From Arthrobacter sp. U41 (lineage in GTDB: Bacteria > Actinomycetota > Actinomycetes > Actinomycetales > Micrococcaceae), in NCBI RefSeq assembly GCF_007679325.1, contig NZ_VEGI01000005.1, positions 187,376 to 251,375 of the forward strand: a stretch of 64,000 bases of DNA, read 5' to 3'. Both the position numbers and the translations under genes were made by a program. This document shows, piece by piece, positions 55,159 to 64,000 of this stretch. Every line of letters begins with the position of its first letter. The first letter of the stretch is position 1. The notes beneath the pieces were generated by a model. It saw only the letters and a program-made list of their open reading frames with translations. It made no database searches and was not told the DNA's origin.

Positions 55159-55820
55159 CAGCGCTGGCTGGGATGAGCGGGCCACGGCGCGTTGCCCGGG
55201 CGGAGTCCGTTGAAATTATTGTCCCGGGCAGCGGCGGCGGCGAGGATTCCGACGACGGCGGACGGGTTGTGCAGTCGGCCCTCCAGCACGGCCAGGACGG
55301 CCTCATCCAGGGGAATCCAGTGCAGCTCGATTTCCGCTTCCTCGTCAGTGCGGACGTGGAGTTCGTGGCCGGGCACGTCACTCAGGCCGCGGGCAAGGTA
55401 AATGCGGATGGCCTCGCTGGAGGACCCGGGGGAATTGAAGAAGTCGGCCAGCACGTTCCACTGGCCTGCGATGAGGTCAGCTTCCTCGGCGAGTTCGCGG
55501 GCCGCACCGGCCACGAAGTCCTCGCCTTCGACGTCGAGGAGCCCGGCAGGGATCTCCCACAGGTCCATGCCGACCGGATGCCGGTACTGCTTGATCAGCA
55601 GCACCTCGCCGGCGTCGTTCATCGGCAGGACCGCGACGGCGCCGGGGTGGTCGATGTAGTCGCGGACCAGCGGATCGCCGTCGTCGTTGAGCTGGAAACT
55701 GTCACTGACAACGTCCCAGATCCGGCCTTCGTAGACCGTCCGGGAAGACAAAAGACGGCGCGGGCTCGGTACATCCGAAACCTGCCGTGCAGCATGGGGG
55801 GTCTCGGGGTTACCGGGCAT
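55158..55820 (-). CDS. ADP-ribose pyrophosphatase-type Nudix hydrolase
   Basis: A 220-residue Nudix hydrolase, probably acting on ADP-ribose. The Nudix region is [24 protein letters not shown], with the REL-EEA core and Ala where Gly is usual. [19 protein letters not shown] precedes it, as in NudF/AdprP enzymes. It lies between pyrG and xerD, its normal actinobacterial place, and overlaps xerD by 1 nt. Confidence 0.88.
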   Translation of the reverse strand: MPGNPETPHAARQVSDVPSPRRLLSSRTVYEGRIWDVVSDSFQLNDDGDPLVRDYIDHPGAVAVLPMNDAGEVLLIKQYRHPVGMDLWEIPAGLLDVEGEDFVAGAARELAEEADLIAGQWNVLADFFNSPGSSSEAIRIYLARGLSDVPGHELHVRTDEEAEIELHWIPLDEAVLAVLEGRLHNPSAVVGILAAAAARDNNFNGLRPGNAPWPAHPSQR

Positions 55821-55847
55821 CGCGCCGTCCTTTGATTCAGTTGGGGT

Positions 55848-57617
55848 TTACTTCGACACTGCCGGGGAGGCCTTGGCAGCGGCGGCCTTGGCAACGGGCG
55901 CAGCAGGCTGGCCTGCGCCATGCTGGTGCTCCAGGGCGGCCTTGACCAGTCCGGAGAACAGTGCGTGCGGCCGGGTCGGGCGTGAGCTGAGTTCCGGGTG
56001 CGCCTGGGTGGCCACGTAGTACGGGTGGACTTCGCGGGGAAGTTCGACGTACTCCACAAGCTTGCCGTCGGGCGACGTTCCGGAGAACACCAGGCCCTGG
56101 GCGGCGATCTGCTCGCGGTACTTGTTGTTGACCTCGTAACGGTGGCGGTGACGTTCGCTGACCTTGGTGGTGCCGTAGGTCTCGGCGACCACGGAGCCCT
56201 CGTCCAGCTTGGCCTCGTAGAGTCCCAGGCGCATGGTGCCGCCAAGGTCGCCCTTGCCGTCCACGAAGTCCAGCTGCTCTTCCATGGTGGCGATCACCGG
56301 GTACTTCGAATCCGGCTCGAATTCGGACGAGGATGCGCCCTCAAGGCCCACCACGTTGCGGGCGTACTCGATGACCATGCACTGCAGGCCGAGGCAGAGG
56401 CCCAGGACGGGAAGCTTGCTCTCGCGGGCGTACTTCAGCGCGCCGAGCTTGCCTTCGAGGCCACGGATGCCGAAACCGCCCGGAACACAGATCGCGTCGA
56501 CGCCCTCCAGCGACTTGACCGCGCCCTCGTGGGTGTCGCATTCATCCGAGGGGACCCAGCGGATCTTAACCTTGGTGTCATTGGCGAAACCGCCGGCGCG
56601 CAGCGCCTCGGTCACCGACAGGTAGGCGTCCGGCAGGTCGATGTACTTGCCGACCAGGGCGATTTCAACCTCGTGCTTGGGGTTGTGGACCGCGTCCAGG
56701 AGCTTGTCCCAGCTGGTCCAGTCAACATCCTTGAACGGAAGGTCCAGGGCGCGGACGATGTAGGAATCCAGGCCCTGGGAGTGCAGGGTCTTCGGGATGT
56801 CGTAGATGCTGGGGGCATCCGGGCAGCCGATGACGGCGTCGATGTCGACGTCACACATGCGGCCGATCTTGTCGCGCATGGCCTGCGGGACTTCGCGGTC
56901 CGAACGGATCACGATCGCCTCGGGCTGGATGCCGATGGAACGCAGCGCGGCAACGGAGTGCTGCGTCGGCTTGGTCTTCAGTTCCTGGGACGGGCCGATG
57001 TACGGCACCAGGGAGACGTGGAGGAAGAATACGTTTCCGCGGCCGATGTCCTGGCGGACCTGGCGGGCGGACTCGAGGAACGGCTGCGACTCGATGTCGC
57101 CCACGGTGCCGCCGATTTCGGTGATGATCACGTCGGGAGCGTGCTTGCCCTCAGCGGGAAGCCGCATGCGCCGCTTGATCTCATCGGTGATGTGCGGGAT
57201 GACCTGGACCGTGTCGCCGAGGTATTCGCCGCGGCGTTCCTTCGCGATCACAGTGGAGTAGACCTGGCCGGTGGTGACGTTGGCCGAGCCTTCGAGGTTC
57301 TCATCGAGGAAGCGCTCGTAGTGGCCGATGTCGAGGTCCGTCTCGGCGCCGTCGTCAGTCACGAAGACTTCGCCGTGCTGGAAGGGGTTCATCGTGCCCG
57401 GATCCACATTCAGGTAGGGATCGAGCTTTTGCATTGTTACAGACAAGCCGCGTGCCCGCAGGAGGTGACCGAGGCTCGAAGCCGTCAGTCCCTTACCGAG
57501 CGAGGACGCCACACCACCGGTGACGAAGATGTGTTTGGTCGTCTTGGACGAGCCCGGGAACCGGGAATTTACACGGGAATTTGATCGCTGCACCACGGAG
57601 TTCGAGCCTATCATCAT
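55848..57617 (-). CDS. pyrG: CTP synthase
   Basis: A 589-residue enzyme that makes CTP from UTP with glutamine as nitrogen donor. The synthase domain begins [20 protein letters not shown] and has the [20 protein letters not shown] region; the C-terminal class I glutaminase has the nucleophile in [10 protein letters not shown] and His/Glu in [16 protein letters not shown] order. A 25-residue leader and a ~40-residue Ala-rich tail exceed the usual length. GGAAGG precedes ATG 57617; ATG 57614 is equally possible. Confidence 0.96.
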   Translation of the reverse strand: MMIGSNSVVQRSNSRVNSRFPGSSKTTKHIFVTGGVASSLGKGLTASSLGHLLRARGLSVTMQKLDPYLNVDPGTMNPFQHGEVFVTDDGAETDLDIGHYERFLDENLEGSANVTTGQVYSTVIAKERRGEYLGDTVQVIPHITDEIKRRMRLPAEGKHAPDVIITEIGGTVGDIESQPFLESARQVRQDIGRGNVFFLHVSLVPYIGPSQELKTKPTQHSVAALRSIGIQPEAIVIRSDREVPQAMRDKIGRMCDVDIDAVIGCPDAPSIYDIPKTLHSQGLDSYIVRALDLPFKDVDWTSWDKLLDAVHNPKHEVEIALVGKYIDLPDAYLSVTEALRAGGFANDTKVKIRWVPSDECDTHEGAVKSLEGVDAICVPGGFGIRGLEGKLGALKYARESKLPVLGLCLGLQCMVIEYARNVVGLEGASSSEFEPDSKYPVIATMEEQLDFVDGKGDLGGTMRLGLYEAKLDEGSVVAETYGTTKVSERHRHRYEVNNKYREQIAAQGLVFSGTSPDGKLVEYVELPREVHPYYVATQAHPELSSRPTRPHALFSGLVKAALEHQHGAGQPAAPVAKAAAAKASPAVSK

Positions 57618-57694
57618 TTCAGCCTTCCAGGGGTCTGTATGCGGCAAAGCGGGTGTGATTGTCATCCAGCCCGGGCCCGCCGCGCGAGGAGTGC

Positions 57695-59434
57695 TCAGGC
57701 CTGCTGCGGCAGGAGCTTGGCGTCGTCCAGCAACTCCTGGGCGTGGGCCTGGGCGGATTCGGAATCCTCCTGGCCGGCGAGCATGCGGGCCAGCTCCCGG
57801 ACGCGCTCCCCTTCATCGAGGAGCTGGACGTCGCTGGAGGTGAACCCGGTGGCCGTGGCCCCGTCAGCGCCGCGCACCGAGGTCTTCGTGACCCGGATGT
57901 GCTGGTCGGCGAAGGCTGCCACCTGCGGCAGGTGGGTGACCACCAGCACCTGGACGTGCCGGGCGAGCATGGCCAGGCGGCGGCCGATCTCGACGGCGGC
58001 GCGGCCGCCCACGCCGGCGTCGACCTCGTCGAAGACGAAGGTGGGGACGGGATCGACGGCGGCCAGCACCACTTCGATGGCGAGCATCACGCGGGACAGT
58101 TCACCGCCGGAGGCGCCCTTGCCCAGCGGCCGGGCCGGGGCGCCGGAGTGCGGCTGGAGCAGGAAGCCAATCTCGTCCGCGCCGTACGGTCCCGGCTGCC
58201 CGCCGGATTCGACGTTGATGACCAGGGTGGCGTCCGCCATCGCCAGGGCCTTGAGTTCGGCGCTGACGCGGGCGGAGAGGTCCTTGGCTGCCTTCTTCCG
58301 GAGCTTGCTGATGGCGGCTGCCTGCTTGATCAGCTCCGCTTCGGCGCGCGTCACTTCGGCGTCCAGCGCCTCGATCCGGGTGGAGTCGTCCTGCAGCTCC
58401 AGGAACCGTTTCCGGGCCTCCTCGGCCCACACCAGCACCTCGTCGATGCTCGGAGCGTACTTGCGGACCAGCTTAGCGAGGGCGGCGCGGCGGTCCTCGA
58501 TCTCGGCGAGCCGTTCCGGGCCCTCGGTGTCGAGGGCGGCCTGGTAGCTGGCAAGTTCGGTGGCGATGTCGTTAAGCAGGAAACCCACCTCGGCCAGCCG
58601 CGCGGCCGCGGAGCCGAGCTCCTCGTCATGCTCGGCGACGTGCTCCAGTGTGCGTTTGGCGGCGTCGACGAGGGCCGTGGCGTCGTTGCCGTCGCCGAAG
58701 TCCTCGGCGATGAGCGCCTGGTGTGCCGTGGTGGCCGCGATCCGGAGTTCCTCGACGTTCGCGAGCTTGACGGCCTCAGCTTTCAGCGACTCGTCCTCGC
58801 CGGGCTGCGGGTCGACGGCGTCGATTTCGGCCAGGGCAACCTCAAGCGATTCGGCTTCGCGGAGCCGCTCCCGGGCGGCGCTGCGAAGCTCATCGAGCTC
58901 GGCCTGGCTGGACTTCCAGTGGGCGTGGAGCTCCTGGTAGCTGCTGAGTGTGGCGGCGAGGCTCTCCCCCGCGAATTTGTCGAGGGCCCCGCGTTGCGCG
59001 ACCGGGCTCTTGAGCCGGATCTGTTCGGACTGGCCGTGGACCACCACCAGGGTTTCGCCGATCTCCCCGAGCACACCCACGGGTGCGGCGCGTCCGCCGA
59101 GGTAGGCCCGGCTTCGCCCGTCCGCACCCACGCTGCGGGCCAGCAGCAGTTCGGCGCCGCCGTCGAACTCCTCGACCTCTGCCCCCGCCTCGCGGGCGCG
59201 CGCCACGGCGGGGTGCCCGGCGTCGAGCTTGACGGTAGCCTCCGCGGAGGCGCTTTTCGCGCCGCTGCGGACGGCGCCGGCGTCGGACCGTGCGCCGAGC
59301 AGCAGGCCGACGGCGGTCACCACCATGGTCTTGCCGGCCCCTGTTTCACCGGTCACGACGCTCAGGCCGGGGCCGAGGGGCAGCGTGGCGTCGGTAATGA
59401 CGCCCAGGTCGCGGATTCTCAGTTCTTCAAGCAT
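57695..59434 (-). CDS. recN: DNA repair protein RecN
   Basis: A 579-residue SMC-like ATPase for double-strand break repair. Walker A is [14 protein letters not shown] (about residues 27-40); the protein then has two long coiled-coil arms with a hinge in the middle. The signature [20 protein letters not shown], Walker [21 protein letters not shown] and the THLPQVA segment close the head. It starts 3 nt after the nadK stop and is followed by pyrG. Confidence 0.95.
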   Translation of the reverse strand: MLEELRIRDLGVITDATLPLGPGLSVVTGETGAGKTMVVTAVGLLLGARSDAGAVRSGAKSASAEATVKLDAGHPAVARAREAGAEVEEFDGGAELLLARSVGADGRSRAYLGGRAAPVGVLGEIGETLVVVHGQSEQIRLKSPVAQRGALDKFAGESLAATLSSYQELHAHWKSSQAELDELRSAARERLREAESLEVALAEIDAVDPQPGEDESLKAEAVKLANVEELRIAATTAHQALIAEDFGDGNDATALVDAAKRTLEHVAEHDEELGSAAARLAEVGFLLNDIATELASYQAALDTEGPERLAEIEDRRAALAKLVRKYAPSIDEVLVWAEEARKRFLELQDDSTRIEALDAEVTRAEAELIKQAAAISKLRKKAAKDLSARVSAELKALAMADATLVINVESGGQPGPYGADEIGFLLQPHSGAPARPLGKGASGGELSRVMLAIEVVLAAVDPVPTFVFDEVDAGVGGRAAVEIGRRLAMLARHVQVLVVTHLPQVAAFADQHIRVTKTSVRGADGATATGFTSSDVQLLDEGERVRELARMLAGQEDSESAQAHAQELLDDAKLLPQQA

Positions 59435-59437
59435 GGA

Positions 59438-60478
59438 TCACTTCGCAGTCGATGGATCGGTGGTTTCGCCCGGCCCCGGGTGTGGTGGCCCTGCCTGCGG
59501 CGGAGTGGGAAGCGGGGGCATCGGGCGGGGTGTGCGGATGACCGGCACCGGCCCGGTGTGGATGCTGGCGGCCTGCGGCATGGGCCCGCGCCAGCCCTGG
59601 ATGGGCAGTTCGAACTTGCGGACCAGGCGGCCGGAGAAGGGCGTCTGGTGTGTGCGGGCCAGGCGCACGGGTGTGGCGGAGCGGGTCACTTCCACGCGGG
59701 CTCCGGGCGGAAGGTCCACCGAGCGCCGGCCGTCGCACCACAGCACGCCCTGCGCATCGGTCCGGTTCAGGATTTCGACCGCCAGCCGGGACCGGGGTGA
59801 GACCACCAGCGGCTTGGCGAAGAGCGCGTGCGCGCTGATGGGCACGATCAGCAGCGCCTCCACCTCGGGCCACACCACCGGGCCCCCGGCCGAAAAGGCG
59901 TAGGCGGTGGAACCGGTGGGGGTTGCCAGGACCACGCCGTCGCAGCCGAAGGAGGTGAGGGGACGTTCGTCCACCTCGGTGACCACCTCGAGCATCCGTT
60001 CCCGGTTGCCTTTTTCGATCGCGGCCTCGTTGAGGGCCCAGGTGTGCCAGATCTTCTGTCCGCGGACCCAGACCTGGACGTCGATGGTCATCCGCTCTTC
60101 CACGGTGTACTCGCGGCTCGCGATCCATTCGACGGTCTGGGCCAGGTCCGCCCGCTCGCTCTCGGCCAGGAAGCCCACGTGGCCGAGGTTGACGCCGAGC
60201 AGGGGCACGTCGACTTCGCGGACCAGCTCCGCCGCGCGGAGGATGGTGCCGTCGCCGCCGAGCACCATGACGAGTTCGACGTCGGGCAGCATCACGTGGT
60301 CGTGGAGGATCTCGACGGGCTGGTCGAGGCGCCCGAAGAATCGGACCATGTCGCCGAGCTCGGATTTCAGCATCACGGGAACGATGCCGGCGTCGTGGAG
60401 CCGGGCGCACGCTTCCCAGGCAGCCTTGAGGGACTCCTCACGGCCTGTGTGGGCAAGGATGAGGACGCGCCTGCTCAT
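59438..60478 (-). CDS. nadK: NAD kinase
   Basis: A 346-residue enzyme that phosphorylates NAD to NADP. VLGGDGTILRAAE is the GGDGT catalytic motif, LGVNLGHVGFLAES is the NxGxxGFL segment, and TPTGSTAYAFSAGGPVV forms the NAD site. A Pro/Gly-rich tail of ~40 residues follows. ATG 60478 is preferred because AGAAGG lies upstream. tlyA and recN flank it, the common actinobacterial order. Confidence 0.95.
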   Translation of the reverse strand: MSRRVLILAHTGREESLKAAWEACARLHDAGIVPVMLKSELGDMVRFFGRLDQPVEILHDHVMLPDVELVMVLGGDGTILRAAELVREVDVPLLGVNLGHVGFLAESERADLAQTVEWIASREYTVEERMTIDVQVWVRGQKIWHTWALNEAAIEKGNRERMLEVVTEVDERPLTSFGCDGVVLATPTGSTAYAFSAGGPVVWPEVEALLIVPISAHALFAKPLVVSPRSRLAVEILNRTDAQGVLWCDGRRSVDLPPGARVEVTRSATPVRLARTHQTPFSGRLVRKFELPIQGWRGPMPQAASIHTGPVPVIRTPRPMPPLPTPPQAGPPHPGPGETTDPSTAK

Positions 60479-60500
60479 CGGGTTCCGCCTTCTGGTGCTA

Positions 60501-61313
60501 CTAGTACTTGGGCCAGATTGATCCGAGTAACGCAGCAACGGCTGCGTCCCGCTCTTCGATCTTAGGCAGGTCTGTTGCGATCCCGCGGCTTATCCACAGG
60601 AAGTACTCGACGTTTCCGTCCTGGCCGGGCAGCGGGCTGCTCGCGAGGCCTTTCAGTTCCAGTCCGGCATCCATGGCTTTCGCCGCGACTTTGCCCACGG
60701 CGAGGCGGCGCTCCCACTCCGAGGTGACGACGCCGGTGCGGCCCAGCCGGTCCTTGCCAATCTCGAACTGCGGCTTGACCATCAGGACCAGGTCCCCGCC
60801 CGGATCGGTGCAGGCCGCGAGCGGTGCCAGCACGAGGGTCAGCGAGATGAAGGACAGGTCCGCGACGGTCAACGCCGCCGGCCCGCCGATCTCATCCGGC
60901 GTCATGTACCGGACGTTGAGGCCTTCGTGGACGGACACCCGGGGGTCGTTCCGGATCGCGGGGACCAACTGGTCATGCCCGACGTCGACCGCCACCACGT
61001 GGTCCGCGCCGCGCCGCAGCAGGACGTCGGTAAAGCCGCCGGTGGAGGCACCGGCGTCGAGGCACCGTTTGCCGGCCACCGTGACGGCGGGAAAGGCGTC
61101 CAGCGCGCCGGCGAGCTTGTGCCCGGCACGGCTGACGTAGTTGTCCTCGACGGAGGCGGCCACGTCCAGGTGCGTGTCGTCCCCGACCTGGAGGGAAGCC
61201 TTGGCCAGCACTTCCCCGTCGATGCTGACTTTGCCTTCGGCGATGAGGCGTGCGGCATGGGTGCGGGATCTCGCCAGCCCGCGGCTGACGAGAGCCTGGT
61301 CAAGCCTGCTCAT
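60501..61313 (-). CDS. tlyA: TlyA family rRNA 2'-O-methyltransferase
   Basis: A 270-residue methyltransferase. An S4 domain (LDQALVSRGLARSRTHAARL) is followed by a FtsJ-like SAM domain with DAGASTGGFTDVLLRRGA and VADLSFISLTLVL. The TlyA family 2'-O-methylates 16S and 23S rRNA in mycobacteria and affects capreomycin sensitivity; hemolysin is a historic label. ATG 61313 is preferred; ATG 61322 gives three more residues. It overlaps the small upstream gene by 14 nt. Confidence 0.93.
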   Translation of the reverse strand: MSRLDQALVSRGLARSRTHAARLIAEGKVSIDGEVLAKASLQVGDDTHLDVAASVEDNYVSRAGHKLAGALDAFPAVTVAGKRCLDAGASTGGFTDVLLRRGADHVVAVDVGHDQLVPAIRNDPRVSVHEGLNVRYMTPDEIGGPAALTVADLSFISLTLVLAPLAACTDPGGDLVLMVKPQFEIGKDRLGRTGVVTSEWERRLAVGKVAAKAMDAGLELKGLASSPLPGQDGNVEYFLWISRGIATDLPKIEERDAAVAALLGSIWPKY

Positions 61314-61587
61314 TCGTGGCATCCCCCGTTGAGGTGGTGTTGACGGACTCGTTCAGGGCCGCCAGCAGATCGTCGTGCAGGCCGGCGTAGACTTCCCCGT
61401 GCCGGGCCACCGGCAGTTCCGGCAGTTGGCCGAGGCGGTCCAGCAGGATGTCGACGTCGGGGTCCGCGGTCTCCGCGTTCCCTGCGGCGTCGCCCGCTTC
61501 CGCCGGATCCCCCGGAACAGCCGGCCAGGTGACCTGGACGTCTCCGCTGGCGGGGTCCGTCTCAGTGGGGTGGTTCTGCTCGGTCAT
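61300..61587 (-). CDS. Small conserved hypothetical protein between tlyA and HAD gene
   Basis: A 95-residue acidic protein; the first half is Asp/Ala/Pro-rich and probably disordered, and the second half (ILLDRLGQLPELPVARHGEV) looks helical and amphipathic. No family is assigned. ATG 61587 has no Shine-Dalgarno site, but TAGACT stands 7 nt before it on the minus strand, as expected for a leaderless transcript. GTG 61593 is the alternative start. It overlaps tlyA, so the two are coupled. Confidence 0.65.
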   Translation of the reverse strand: MTEQNHPTETDPASGDVQVTWPAVPGDPAEAGDAAGNAETADPDVDILLDRLGQLPELPVARHGEVYAGLHDDLLAALNESVNTTSTGDATNEQA

Positions 61588-61631
61588 GGTCACCAGTCTA
61601 GTGATCCCGTCCGTCTCTTAATCCGGCCGGC

Positions 61632-62621
61632 CTAGTGGTCCAGCCATTCCAGGACCGGTGCCGAGGCCGCGGCGGTCTCGGGGTTGGCCGTCCACCAGGC
61701 CGAACACGCGGCCCGCCAGGCGTCCAGGTCGCCCGGATCGCCGCTGACCCGGACCGTCTGCCCGTCCACGGCGGCGGAGGCCGCGCCGCAGCGGTGCTGC
61801 CCGGCGTCGAACGCCACCACCGGGTAGGGGCGGTAGAGGTCGGTGAGGTCGTTGATGAGAAAATCGGGCCGCTCGAGCGTGCGGGCGGCAAGGATCGACT
61901 CCCTCGTGTCAACGCCGGTCAGCACGGCGACCGTGGCAAACCCGGCGTTGTTCCCGCCCAGGATGTCGGTGTCCAGGCGGTCGCCGACGACGAGCGGCCG
62001 GTCGGCAGCCAGCCGTTTGGCGGCAGCGTGGAACAAGGGCGCTTCCGGCTTTCCGGCGACGAGGGGCCGCTGCCCGGTGGCGGCGGCTACGGCGGCAACC
62101 AGCGTCCCGTTGCCGGGCGCAATGCCCCGGGCCTGGGGAATGGACATGTCCGTGTTCGTGGCCACCCACAGGGCGCCGCCGGCAATGACATACGCGGCTT
62201 CCGCCAGGTCTTTCCAGCCGAGGTCCGGATGGAAGCCCTGCACGACGGCGACAGGCTCCTCCGCTTCACTGCGGACCGGCACCAGCCCGGCAAGTTCTAT
62301 CTCCTGGGCCAGCGATGCCCCGCCGGTGATCAGCACACGGGCACCCGCCGGCAGCAGTGACGCCAGCAGCTCACCGGCAGCCTGCGAGGAGCTCACCACT
62401 TGGTGGTCCTCCGCCGGTGCCCCCAGCTCGCGCAGGTGCTGGGCCACCTGCGCGGGCGTCCGGGAGGCGTTGTTCGTGACGTAGCCAAGGCCGACGCCGA
62501 TCCCGGCGAGGCGGCGCAGGGATTCCACGGCGCCCGGGATGGCGTGCGGCCCGGCGTAGACCACACCGTCCAGATCAGCGAGAAGGGCGTCGAACGTCGA
62601 GATCAGATCCGGTGCGGCCAT
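61632..62621 (-). CDS. HAD-superfamily hydrolase, NagD/phosphoglycolate phosphatase-like (IIA)
   Basis: A 329-residue class IIA HAD phosphatase. Motif I is LLADLDGVVYAG with both aspartates; NNASRTP follows as motif II; the Lys/Asp motifs are VAGKPE and VVGDRLDTDILGGNNAG. The family acts on sugar phosphates or p-nitrophenylphosphate. A C-terminal addition of about 65 residues (FDAGQHRCGAASAAVDGQTV) exceeds the catalytic core. It lies directly after the TPR protein (6-nt gap). Confidence 0.9.
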   Translation of the reverse strand: MAAPDLISTFDALLADLDGVVYAGPHAIPGAVESLRRLAGIGVGLGYVTNNASRTPAQVAQHLRELGAPAEDHQVVSSSQAAGELLASLLPAGARVLITGGASLAQEIELAGLVPVRSEAEEPVAVVQGFHPDLGWKDLAEAAYVIAGGALWVATNTDMSIPQARGIAPGNGTLVAAVAAATGQRPLVAGKPEAPLFHAAAKRLAADRPLVVGDRLDTDILGGNNAGFATVAVLTGVDTRESILAARTLERPDFLINDLTDLYRPYPVVAFDAGQHRCGAASAAVDGQTVRVSGDPGDLDAWRAACSAWWTANPETAAASAPVLEWLDH

Positions 62622-62627
62622 TCCCGA

Positions 62628-64000
62628 TCAGCTCTCGAAGCGTTCCGACTGGCGGGAATCGGCGTCTCGGGAGTCGTCGTCGGAATCACCGTGTCCGGTC
62701 TCGCTGTCCTCATAGCCGGCGTCGTCGTGTCCGGCGTCGGAGTCGTCACCAGTCAGCACCTCGGAGCGGTCCAGGGCGTCCTTTTCGACGGAGTCGTCAT
62801 CGGACTCGGCGTCGTCAGACTCCCAGAAGTCGGATTCGGCGTCGTCGGATCCTTCGTCATGGGCATTCACAGCCCCGTCAGCAGTTTCCGGAAGACCCGC
62901 AACAGCCTCGGCACTGGCGGCACGCGGCGCCTGCTCCCCGGCCGCCGCGGACCGCTGGGCAGTCTGTTCGGCGAGGAGGCGGCGCTGCTGCTCTTCTTCG
63001 CGGGCTTCCTCTTCCTCGTCCCAGCCGAGGTCGATGATGTCCGGGTCCTCTGTGATGTCGAGGCCGAGGGCGTTTTCGGCAACGACGGCCTGGCGCTGCC
63101 ACTTCTCGGATTCGGCCGTGCGGCCTACTGCGGCCAGGGCCTCGGCGTAGGCGCGGAACAGGCGCGGGCTGTAGGAGAACGCACGGTTGATGTCCAGCTG
63201 GACGATTTCCAGTTCGGAGACGGCAGCGTCGAGCTGACCCAGATCGGTACGGGCGCCGGCGGCCACGATGGCCAGTTCCGCCTTGCCCGGGGCGTCCAGG
63301 TCCTTGGCTTCCTCGGAGCGTGCCATCTCCAGGGCGCGGTCGGGCCGGCCGAGTCCGCGTTCGCAGTCGGCCATCACGGGCAGGTGCATGTTGGAGCCGC
63401 TGATCCGCCGGTAGGTGCGGAACTCGCGGAGGGCTTCGCCGTAGTGGCCGGCGGCGTAGGCGGTCAGTCCCACGGCTTCGCGGACGGCGGCGAGGCGGCC
63501 TCCGCGGCGGCTGGCTGCGAGGGCGTGCTGGAAAGCGAGTTCCGGTTCGTCGTCGATTAGGCGCCCGGCCATCACGAGGTGGCGGGCAACCCACTCGGCG
63601 CTGTTGTCCTCAAGGGTCTTGATCTGGTGCTGTGTGGCGCGGTCCAGTTCCTTGCCCGTAACGTCGTCGTCGATCTGCGGCGACCGCTCTCGGTCGGGGC
63701 GGTTGGCACTGCGCAGGTCCCGGGCATTGGGGACGCGGACCGGGCGGTCTTCCGCCTTGTCACGGCCAAACTGGCGCGGGCCGGAGTCACCGCGGTCAAA
63801 GCCGCGGGCCGGACGGTCATCACGGCTGCCGAACGGCTTCCGGTTGTCGCCGCCGCTGTAGGGCTTACGGTCACGGTCGCCGCCGAAGCTACGGTGCTCT
63901 CCCCCGCCTTCGCGCGGGCCACGGTCACCGTAGGGCTTGCGGTCACGGTCGCCACTAAAGCTACGGTGCTCTCCCCCGCCTTCGCGCGGGCCACGGTCAC
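62628..64000 (-). CDS. TPR-like protein with Arg/Gly-rich repeat N-terminus and acidic tail, 5'-truncated
   Basis: The frame is open from the window edge to 62628 (457 codons visible), so the true start lies beyond 64000. From the N-terminal side it shows Arg/Gly/Asp-rich tandem repeats (GDRGPREGGGEHRSF-type, 24 residues each), a polar linker, then a helical TPR-like region (AEWVARHLVMAGRLIDDEPE onward, about 200 residues), and finally a tail very rich in Asp, Glu and Ser. Splitting it at the GTG 63575 would be wrong, because coding potential continues upstream. Function is unknown; RGG-like repeats suggest RNA binding. Confidence 0.8.
   Translation of the reverse strand, partial: DRGPREGGGEHRSFSGDRDRKPYGDRGPREGGGEHRSFGGDRDRKPYSGGDNRKPFGSRDDRPARGFDRGDSGPRQFGRDKAEDRPVRVPNARDLRSANRPDRERSPQIDDDVTGKELDRATQHQIKTLEDNSAEWVARHLVMAGRLIDDEPELAFQHALAASRRGGRLAAVREAVGLTAYAAGHYGEALREFRTYRRISGSNMHLPVMADCERGLGRPDRALEMARSEEAKDLDAPGKAELAIVAAGARTDLGQLDAAVSELEIVQLDINRAFSYSPRLFRAYAEALAAVGRTAESEKWQRQAVVAENALGLDITEDPDIIDLGWDEEEEAREEEQQRRLLAEQTAQRSAAAGEQAPRAASAEAVAGLPETADGAVNAHDEGSDDAESDFWESDDAESDDDSVEKDALDRSEVLTGDDSDAGHDDAGYEDSETGHGDSDDDSRDADSRQSERFES
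63858..64000. repeat. 72-bp tandem repeat within the TPR/RGG gene
   Basis: Two nearly identical copies of a 72-bp unit begin at 63858 and 63930 and run into the window edge. The length is a multiple of three and encodes 24 residues, so the frame is kept. More copies may follow outside the window. Confidence 0.9.

Noticed and set aside
57659..59800. A 713-codon open frame on the plus strand over recN and nadK
   Set aside because: It is antisense to two well-conserved genes with clear motifs; long mirror frames are expected in GC-rich DNA with G/C-ending codons.

Overview
The window looks like chromosomal DNA from a high-GC Gram-positive actinobacterium of the order Micrococcales, most probably Arthrobacter-like. 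I infer this from the strong GC bias, the actinobacterial gcvH-garA-ftsR-DUF151-merR cluster, frequent GTG starts and many 1-4 nt coupled overlaps. No database was searched, so the genus is an inference.

Layout. 0-9.5 kb: lipid and central metabolism (a partial plsC, two tandem alpha/beta hydrolases, a ROK glucokinase, a FadD15-type acyl-CoA ligase, pyruvate carboxylase). 9.8-15.1 kb: an orphan ParA, the MerR/DUF151/FtsR/GarA/GcvH cluster, an Fpg/Nei glycosylase and tRNA-Pro(GGG). 15.3-23.3 kb: one long minus-strand operon read parA-scpA-scpB-pseudouridine synthase-tyrA-cmk-plsC-der. 23.6-27.5 kb: a C4-dicarboxylate carrier (dctA) divergent from its two-component system. 27.6-40.4 kb: a visibly AT-richer accessory region of short genes on both strands. 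It holds an amber-interrupted serine recombinase, a frameshifted TIR gene, five GNAT acetyltransferases, a TmrB-like P-loop protein, a methyltransferase, a lipoprotein, a DUF1349-like protein, a SMI1/KNR4 protein and several tiny membrane proteins. 40.5-46.9 kb: the propionate/methylcitrate locus, prpE divergent from gntR-prpD-prpB-prpC, with two identical palindromic operators between them. 46.9-53.9 kb: a membrane-anchored protein, a MutT-type Nudix hydrolase, a DUF222/HNH protein and a PadR-controlled ABC transporter. 54.1-64 kb: a second long minus-strand housekeeping operon read TPR/RGG protein-HAD phosphatase-small protein-tlyA-nadK-recN-pyrG-nudF-xerD.

The most interesting points are these. 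(1) From general knowledge of actinobacterial gene order, xerD normally sits directly before parA-scpA-scpB. Here the two halves, still in the same orientation, are separated by about 31 kb of metabolic and accessory genes. (2) At the left edge of the accessory region, next to the broken recombinase, is a dense set of related inverted repeats that could be a recombination site. (3) The TIR gene can be rebuilt as a longer protein with a Cys/His-rich N-terminus by restoring one base in a G/C run. (4) The gene cut by the right window edge encodes an Arg/Gly-rich tandem repeat domain (72-bp repeat), a TPR-like middle and a very acidic tail.

Long open frames antisense to real genes are common here because of GC-rich codon bias, and they were left out.
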